From NCBI GenBank assembly GCA_026990095.1, contig JALSIL010000525.1:1-10195 (forward strand): DNA of 10,195 nt, in the 5' to 3' direction. Made by a program: the position numbers and the translations under genes. The notes under the pieces are model-generated. The model was not told the origin of the DNA. It searched no databases and was given only the letters and a program-made list of their open reading frames with translations. Of the stretch, positions 6,541 through 10,195 are shown piece after piece (the stretch's first letter is position 1; every line of letters starts with the position of its first letter). This DNA is from Lysobacterales bacterium. GTDB lineage: Bacteria > Pseudomonadota > Gammaproteobacteria > Xanthomonadales > Marinicellaceae.

Positions 6541-7785
6541 ATGATAGTTAAAAATAAAATGACAATTTGGCAACAATCGACGAAAATTTTTGAAAGCTTG
6601 GTTGATTTCCCACAAGAGAAAGCTTTATCGGAGTTAAGGCTTTTAGACAATGTTCCAAATGCTGTTAAACAAAGAGTCAGCAAATTAATCAAAGCGGTTA
6701 ATAAAGAAAACAAAGTACTCGAAGTAGTTAATTCTGGCAATGTTTTCCAACAACTTAAATCAATAACAGACTTAACAGGTAAAACCCTCGGCAATTATAA
6801 AATAACAGAGCTGATTGCCATTGGTGGCATGTCATATATTTATAAGGCCCATCGCATTGATTCGACAGTCCAAAAACCAGTAGCCATTAAAGTCATGTCA
6901 TTGAGTCAGTCCGAACAAACTATCGCTTTATTTAATCGCGAACAGCGAACACTTTCAAAACTTAATCACCCAAATATTGTTTCTTTTTTACATGGAGGGC
7001 AAACTGAAGATGGAATTTATTATTTAGTTATGGAATATATTGAAGGAGGAATCCCTATAGATGCCTACATCGAAAAAAAGAACATCAATAATACCACTAT
7101 TGTTTGTATGATAAAAAAAATTGCCAATGCGATGAAGTTTGCTCATGAACATTTAATCATTCACGGCGATTTAAAATCTGATAATATTCTGACAGATAAA
7201 GATGGTAATATAAAGATAGTAGATTTTGGAATTGCAGCATTCACCTATGAAAAAGACAATATTAATATTAATGCCTATACGCCAGAAATCGCCTCACCAG
7301 AACAAATAAAAGGAGAAGATTTAAGCACTAAAACCGATGTATTTTCATTAGCCGCGACTTTATTGCAACTGTTAATTAAAGACAGCAAGTTACCAGAATT
7401 TTCACCCGAGACTTACGATGAAAATGAAGATGAAAAATACGTAAGCAAAGTTTTAGCAGAATCTGACCTTGATAGCGATTTATGCAACATTTTAATAAAA
7501 GCACTGAGAACAGATAGCTTTAAGCGCTACTTCACTATGTTTGATTTTGCCAAAGATTTACACAAATGGTCGTTGAACAAACCTATTTCAGCAACAAAAC
7601 ATACCCGTAGGTATTTATTTCAAAAATTCTTTACTCGAAATAAATTAGTTGTGCTATCAAGCACCCTATTAATAGTACTAGTGCTAGCATCAATTTTTTC
7701 AGTGTATAGTTATATTAAAGCAATAAAGAGTGACTCTTTACAGACACAAAATCAAATTAAACTCACTCAAGATAAATTAAAATAG
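6541..7785 (+). CDS. Membrane Ser/Thr protein kinase partner of the sigma factor, probably C-terminally truncated
   Basis: A 414-residue Hanks-type kinase. Residues 1-80 are a helical N-terminal region; the kinase domain spans about 84-345. Visible motifs are: a modified glycine loop IAIGGMSYIY (first Gly is Ala93, third is Ser98), VAIK Lys117, helix-C Glu134, the catalytic loop HGDLKSDN (Asp210, Asn215), DFG at 228-230, and ASPEQ at 251-255 in the APE position. The Arg of HRD is replaced by Gly209, making it a non-RD kinase. One membrane segment (about 369-392) is followed by only some 20 residues. Relatives encoded beside such sigma factors often continue into a large C-terminal sensor or TPR region; here the frame stops, and the next 18 codons still look like the expected coiled coil. 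It is probably co-transcribed with the sigma factor and likely phosphorylates it in the cytoplasm at the inner membrane. The signal sensed is unknown. Confidence 0.87.
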   Translation: MIVKNKMTIWQQSTKIFESLVDFPQEKALSELRLLDNVPNAVKQRVSKLIKAVNKENKVLEVVNSGNVFQQLKSITDLTGKTLGNYKITELIAIGGMSYIYKAHRIDSTVQKPVAIKVMSLSQSEQTIALFNREQRTLSKLNHPNIVSFLHGGQTEDGIYYLVMEYIEGGIPIDAYIEKKNINNTTIVCMIKKIANAMKFAHEHLIIHGDLKSDNILTDKDGNIKIVDFGIAAFTYEKDNININAYTPEIASPEQIKGEDLSTKTDVFSLAATLLQLLIKDSKLPEFSPETYDENEDEKYVSKVLAESDLDSDLCNILIKALRTDSFKRYFTMFDFAKDLHKWSLNKPISATKHTRRYLFQKFFTRNKLVVLSSTLLIVLVLASIFSVYSYIKAIKSDSLQTQNQIKLTQDKLK

Positions 7786-7842
7786 TACCGCGCTAAACAA
7801 AGAGCAGAAAAAACTTGTTTTTTTACCTTGAATTCAATCTAA
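7786..7842 (+). other. Probable remnant of the kinase C-terminal coding region beyond the stop
   Basis: Reading on in the kinase frame past the TAG at 7783-7785 gives 18 codons, YRAKQRAEKTCFFTLNSI, before a TAA. In kinases of this type the membrane segment is commonly followed by a charged coiled coil with a 'RAEK/RAEQ' step leading to '(F/S)-F-L'. The match is short and judged by eye. The segment overlaps the heat-shock promoter of groES, so some of its bases now have another role. Confidence 0.4.
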
Positions 7843-7854
7843 TCATCCCTATCT
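7827..7854 (+). promoter_or_regulatory. Heat-shock (sigma-32/RpoH) promoter of groESL
   Basis: CTTGAA (7827-7832), a 14-bp spacer and CCCTATCT (7847-7854) closely match the sigma-32 consensus CTTGAA-N13-15-CCCCATNT, with one mismatch in the -10 element. Transcription would start near 7860, leaving a leader of about 70 nt before groES. No CIRCE inverted repeat (TTAGCACTC-N9-GAGTGCTAA) is visible, which argues for RpoH rather than HrcA control. Confidence 0.8.
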
Positions 7855-7920
7855 AGTTGCCAACTTAAATTAATAAGTTACTTTTTATAAAATGTAATAC
7901 ATTAATCATAAAATACATTT

Positions 7921-7925
7921 AGGAG
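7921..7925 (+). promoter_or_regulatory. groES ribosome binding site
   Basis: AGGAG lies 6 nt before the ATG at 7932, a strong site suited to an abundant chaperonin. Confidence 0.8.
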
Positions 7926-7931
7926 AAAAAA

Positions 7932-8219
7932 ATGAATATTCGTCCTTTACACGACCGTGTAATAGTAAAACGTAAAGAAAAAGAAACCACAACAGCTAGT
8001 GGCATTATTATCCCAGAATCGGGTCAAGAAGCCCCTGCACAAGGCACAATTGTTGCGGTGGGTAATGGCAAAGTTTTAGAAAATGGTGATGTTCGCGCTT
8101 TAGAAGTTAAAGCTGGCGACGTTGTTTTATTTGGTAAATATTCAGGTACAGAGTTCAAAGCTGATGGTGAAGAATTTTTATACATGAATGAAAGTGACAT
8201 CATCGGTGTAATCGAGTAA
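7932..8219 (+). CDS. groES: Co-chaperonin GroES (Hsp10)
   Basis: A 95-residue protein of the usual bacterial GroES length. It forms the heptameric lid that caps the GroEL cylinder and closes the folding chamber in the cytoplasm. Recognisable parts are the opening MNIRPLHDRVIVKR, the mobile loop around residues 17-33 with the hydrophobic GroEL-binding tripeptide III (25-27) in TASGIIIPES, the roof-loop region around VGNGKVLENGD, and the C-terminal strands VKAGDVVLFGKYSGTEF, EEFLYMNESDIIGVIE. It is the first gene of the groESL operon, behind a sigma-32-type promoter, with groEL 54 bp downstream and no terminator between them. Nothing is anomalous in length or key residues. Confidence 0.98.
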   Translation: MNIRPLHDRVIVKRKEKETTTASGIIIPESGQEAPAQGTIVAVGNGKVLENGDVRALEVKAGDVVLFGKYSGTEFKADGEEFLYMNESDIIGVIE

Positions 8220-8273
8220 TTAATAATTACTAAATATCCTAATAACGAATTAAACATTTAAAGAGAAATTAAA

Positions 8274-9932
8274 ATGGCAAAAGAAGTATTATTTTCAGAA
8301 GACGCACGTGTAAAAATGGCACGTGGCGTTAATATTTTAGCAAACGCAGTAAAAGTCACCTTAGGACCAAAGGGTCGTAACGTTGTATTAGACAAAAGCT
8401 TTGGTGCACCAACCATCACAAAAGATGGCGTATCGGTTGCTAAAGAAATTGACTTGGAAGACAAGTTTGAAAACATGGGTGCACAAATGGTTAAAGAAGT
8501 GGCATCTCAAACCAATGATGCCGCAGGTGATGGCACAACTACAGCGACAATCCTCGCACAAGCTTTTGTACGCGAAGGTTTAAAAGCGGTCGCAGCAGGC
8601 ATGAACCCAATGGACTTAAAACGCGGAATCGATAAAGCGGTTATCGTTGCAGTCGATGCAATCAAAGACATGTCAACACCTTGTACCGATGGCGATGCCA
8701 TTGCACAAGTTGGCACAATTTCAGCTAACTCAGATAAAAATGTTGGAGAAATTATCGCAGAAGCAATGGAAAAAGTGGGTAAAGAAGGCGTGATTACAGT
8801 TGAAGAAGGTTCTGGACTTGCCAACGAGTTAGACGTTGTTGAAGGCATGCAGTTTGATCGCGGCTATTTGTCTCCTTACTTTGTAACAAACCAAGACACA
8901 ATGACTTGTGAGATGGAAGCACCCTACATTTTATTGCACGATAAAAAAATCTCAAACATCCGTGATTTACTGCCAACACTAGAGGCTGTTGCCAAAGCAG
9001 GCAAGCCTTTATTGATTATCGCAGAAGACATCGACGGCGAAGCACTGGCAACATTGGTTGTTAATAATCTTCGCGGAATCGTAAAAGTATCCGCCGTTAA
9101 AGCCCCAGGTTTTGGTGACAGACGCAAAGCCATGTTAGAAGACATTGCTGTCTTAACAGGTGGAACAGTTATCTCAGAAGAAGTGGGTCTAGCCTTAGAC
9201 AAAGTGACTTTAGAAGATTTAGGAACAGCTAAGAAAATCCAAATCAGCAAAGAAAACACAACGGTAATTGACGGAGCTGGTGATGCAAGCTTGATTGAAG
9301 CCCGTGTTAATCAAATCCGTGCACAAATCGAAGAAGCCACAAGCGAATACGACAAAGAAAAATTACAAGAGCGCGTAGCTAAATTAGCTGGTGGCGTTGC
9401 TGTGATTAAAGTTGGTGCTGGTTCTGAGATTGAAATGAAAGAAAAGAAAGCCCGCGTTGAAGATGCATTGCACTCAACAAGAGCCGCAGTTGAAGAAGGC
9501 GTAGTGCCTGGTGGCGGAGTTGCATTAATTCGTGCATTGGCTGTAGTTGGTGACTTAACAGGTGATAACGAAGACCAAAATGTCGGTATCGCCATTGCTA
9601 AACGCACCATGGAAGAGCCTTTGCGTCAGATTGTTAACAACTGCGGCGAAGAAGCATCGGTTGTGGTCAATGCAGTTAAAAGTGGTGAAGGCAACTACGG
9701 ATATAACGCTGCTAAAGGTGAATACGTTGACATGATTGCCGAAGGCATCCTAGATCCTGCCAAAGTTACACGTAGCGCATTGCAAAATGCAGCCTCAGTA
9801 GCTGGCATGATGATTACTACCGAATGCATGGTAGCCGATGCCCCTGCAAAAGATGCACCTGCTGCTGGAATGCCAGATATGGGCGGCATGGGTGGTATGG
9901 GAGGAATGGGCGGTATGCCCGGAATGATGTAA
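8274..9932 (+). CDS. groEL: Chaperonin GroEL (Hsp60)
   Basis: A 552-residue GroEL, four residues longer than the E. coli protein and collinear with it by eye. It assembles into two stacked heptameric rings that fold cytosolic proteins with ATP and GroES. ATP-site motifs are intact: LGPKGRNVVLD (30-40), TKDGVSV with Asp51, GDGTTT with Asp86 (85-90), and the catalytic Asp397 in VEDALHSTRAAVEEG followed by VVPGGG. The apical domain includes YLSPYFVTN and KISNIRDLLP. The C-terminus is the usual flexible Gly-Met tail (GGM repeats ending PGMM), which projects into the cavity. It shares the groES transcript; a weak purine-rich AAGAGA (8261-8266) precedes the ATG. The transcript ends at the terminator about 70 bp downstream. 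Confidence 0.99.
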   Translation: MAKEVLFSEDARVKMARGVNILANAVKVTLGPKGRNVVLDKSFGAPTITKDGVSVAKEIDLEDKFENMGAQMVKEVASQTNDAAGDGTTTATILAQAFVREGLKAVAAGMNPMDLKRGIDKAVIVAVDAIKDMSTPCTDGDAIAQVGTISANSDKNVGEIIAEAMEKVGKEGVITVEEGSGLANELDVVEGMQFDRGYLSPYFVTNQDTMTCEMEAPYILLHDKKISNIRDLLPTLEAVAKAGKPLLIIAEDIDGEALATLVVNNLRGIVKVSAVKAPGFGDRRKAMLEDIAVLTGGTVISEEVGLALDKVTLEDLGTAKKIQISKENTTVIDGAGDASLIEARVNQIRAQIEEATSEYDKEKLQERVAKLAGGVAVIKVGAGSEIEMKEKKARVEDALHSTRAAVEEGVVPGGGVALIRALAVVGDLTGDNEDQNVGIAIAKRTMEEPLRQIVNNCGEEASVVVNAVKSGEGNYGYNAAKGEYVDMIAEGILDPAKVTRSALQNAASVAGMMITTECMVADAPAKDAPAAGMPDMGGMGGMGGMGGMPGMM

Positions 9933-9999
9933 AATTTTAAATTTTCTCATTCCATTAGTACGCTACCTTGCAGTCTAAAAAAACGCATTGGTAAAATCT

Positions 10000-10029
10000 A
10001 AAAAGCCTCGAAAATAATCGAGGCTTTTT
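10000..10029 (+). terminator. Rho-independent terminator of groESL
   Basis: AAAAAGCCTCGA, a six-base loop AAATAA and TCGAGGCTTTTT form a perfect 12-bp inverted repeat whose 3' arm ends in a T-run. The GC core is GCCTCGA/TCGAGGC. The flanking A-run on the 5' side means it could also work for minus-strand transcription. Confidence 0.92.
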
Positions 10030-10125
10030 ATTGTCCAATTACCTAATCACTTTTTATAGGCATCAACCAGAGCTGTACCCCACTATTAAGACAGGTAAAT
10101 TGATTTTTTAGTAGAATTTCTTCGT

Positions 10126-10131
10126 TATAAT
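10126..10131 (+). promoter_or_regulatory. Putative -10 element for the IS transposase
   Basis: A perfect TATAAT 24 nt before the OrfA start. The best -35-like hexamer, TTGATT at 10100-10105, is 20 bp upstream, longer than ideal, so the promoter is probably weak, as is common for IS transposases. Confidence 0.45.
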
Positions 10132-10155
10132 ACAACAATTAATGAGGAAAGAACA

Positions 10156-10195
10156 ATGAGTAAAAAAAGAAGAAACCATACGCCTGCTTTTAAAG
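10156..10195 (+). CDS. IS3-family transposase OrfA (partial, N-terminal 13 residues)
   Basis: The frame opens with MSKKRRNHTPAFK and runs off the window. This is the characteristic start of IS3-family OrfA proteins (basic 'KKRR', then 'H(S/T)P-x-FK'), which lead into a helix-turn-helix that binds the element's ends. GAGG at 10144-10147 is 8 nt before the ATG. In such elements OrfA is normally joined to the DDE catalytic OrfB by a -1 frameshift, which lies beyond the window. Only 13 residues are visible, so the subgroup cannot be assigned. Confidence 0.75.
   Translation, partial: MSKKRRNHTPAFK

Larger units (their letters stand above)
10074..10195 (+). mobile_element. Left end of an IS3-family insertion sequence (partial)
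   Basis: The transposase OrfA start at 10156 marks an IS3-family element. About 80 bp upstream, TGTACCCCACTATTAAGACA begins with the TG dinucleotide and a C-rich tip followed by a GACA-like step, as IS3-family terminal repeats commonly do. The exact left boundary is inferred; the right end lies outside the window, so neither the inverted-repeat match nor the target duplication can be tested. The element lies just beyond the groEL terminator, in non-coding DNA. Confidence 0.65.

Noticed and set aside
7809..7824. AAAAAAC-TT-GTTTTTT hairpin after the kinase gene, a possible terminator
   Set aside because: The stem is almost only A-U pairs with a tiny loop, so it would be too weak to terminate. 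It lies at the edge of the heat-shock promoter.
7889..7920. Inverted repeat AAATGTA...TACATTT before groES, a possible operator
   Set aside because: Only 7 bp in very AT-rich DNA, with no resemblance to CIRCE (TTAGCACTC/GAGTGCTAA).
8507..9889. Several open frames of 60-113 codons antisense to groEL
   Set aside because: They are shadows of the biased codon use of groEL, with no start signals or recognisable domains.

Overview
The window is AT-rich bacterial DNA. The GroES/GroEL sequences, a sigma-32-type heat-shock promoter with no visible CIRCE operator, and the mix of secreted protein families point to a gammaproteobacterium. Secreted beta-helix proteins ending in an 'FxDGFE'-like tail, plus a TIGR02999-type sigma factor beside a Ser/Thr kinase, recall Xanthomonadales relatives such as Marinicella. 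That placement is a memory-based inference and is weak.

Layout. Positions 1-984 (minus) hold the N-terminal 328 residues of a secreted FG-GAP repeat protein that runs off the left edge. Positions 1019-1177 are a 159-bp quasi-palindromic MITE-like element with perfect 18-bp terminal inverted repeats. Next come two plus-strand genes: a secreted right-handed beta-helix protein with a choice-of-anchor-Q-like C-terminus (1389-3281), and a small secreted cadherin/Ig-like protein with an IPTL-like C-terminal membrane anchor (3359-3799). Facing them on the minus strand is a secreted PKD plus beta-helix protein (3812-5650). Upstream of it is a 57-residue ORF that looks like the severed N-terminus of another secreted beta-helix protein (5692-5865). 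A divergent 110-bp gap leads into a sigma factor (5976-6536) and a membrane Ser/Thr kinase (6541-7785), probably one transcript. The groES-groEL operon follows (7932-9932) with a heat-shock promoter and a clear intrinsic terminator. The left end of an IS3-family insertion sequence begins at about 10074 and runs off the right edge.

How the parts fit. Positions 1-5865 form a cell-surface/secreted-protein island with signs of rearrangement (MITE, truncated paralogue). The sigma-kinase pair resembles the ECF43-type systems in which a kinase switches on the sigma factor by threonine phosphorylation, with no anti-sigma factor. Both proteins keep the main catalytic or structural motifs, but the kinase has HGD instead of HRD and stops just after its single membrane segment. 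Codons beyond its stop still read like the expected coiled-coil continuation, so it has probably lost a C-terminal sensor domain. The divergent secreted-protein gene is the nearest candidate target of the sigma factor, by position only. groESL is ordinary housekeeping.
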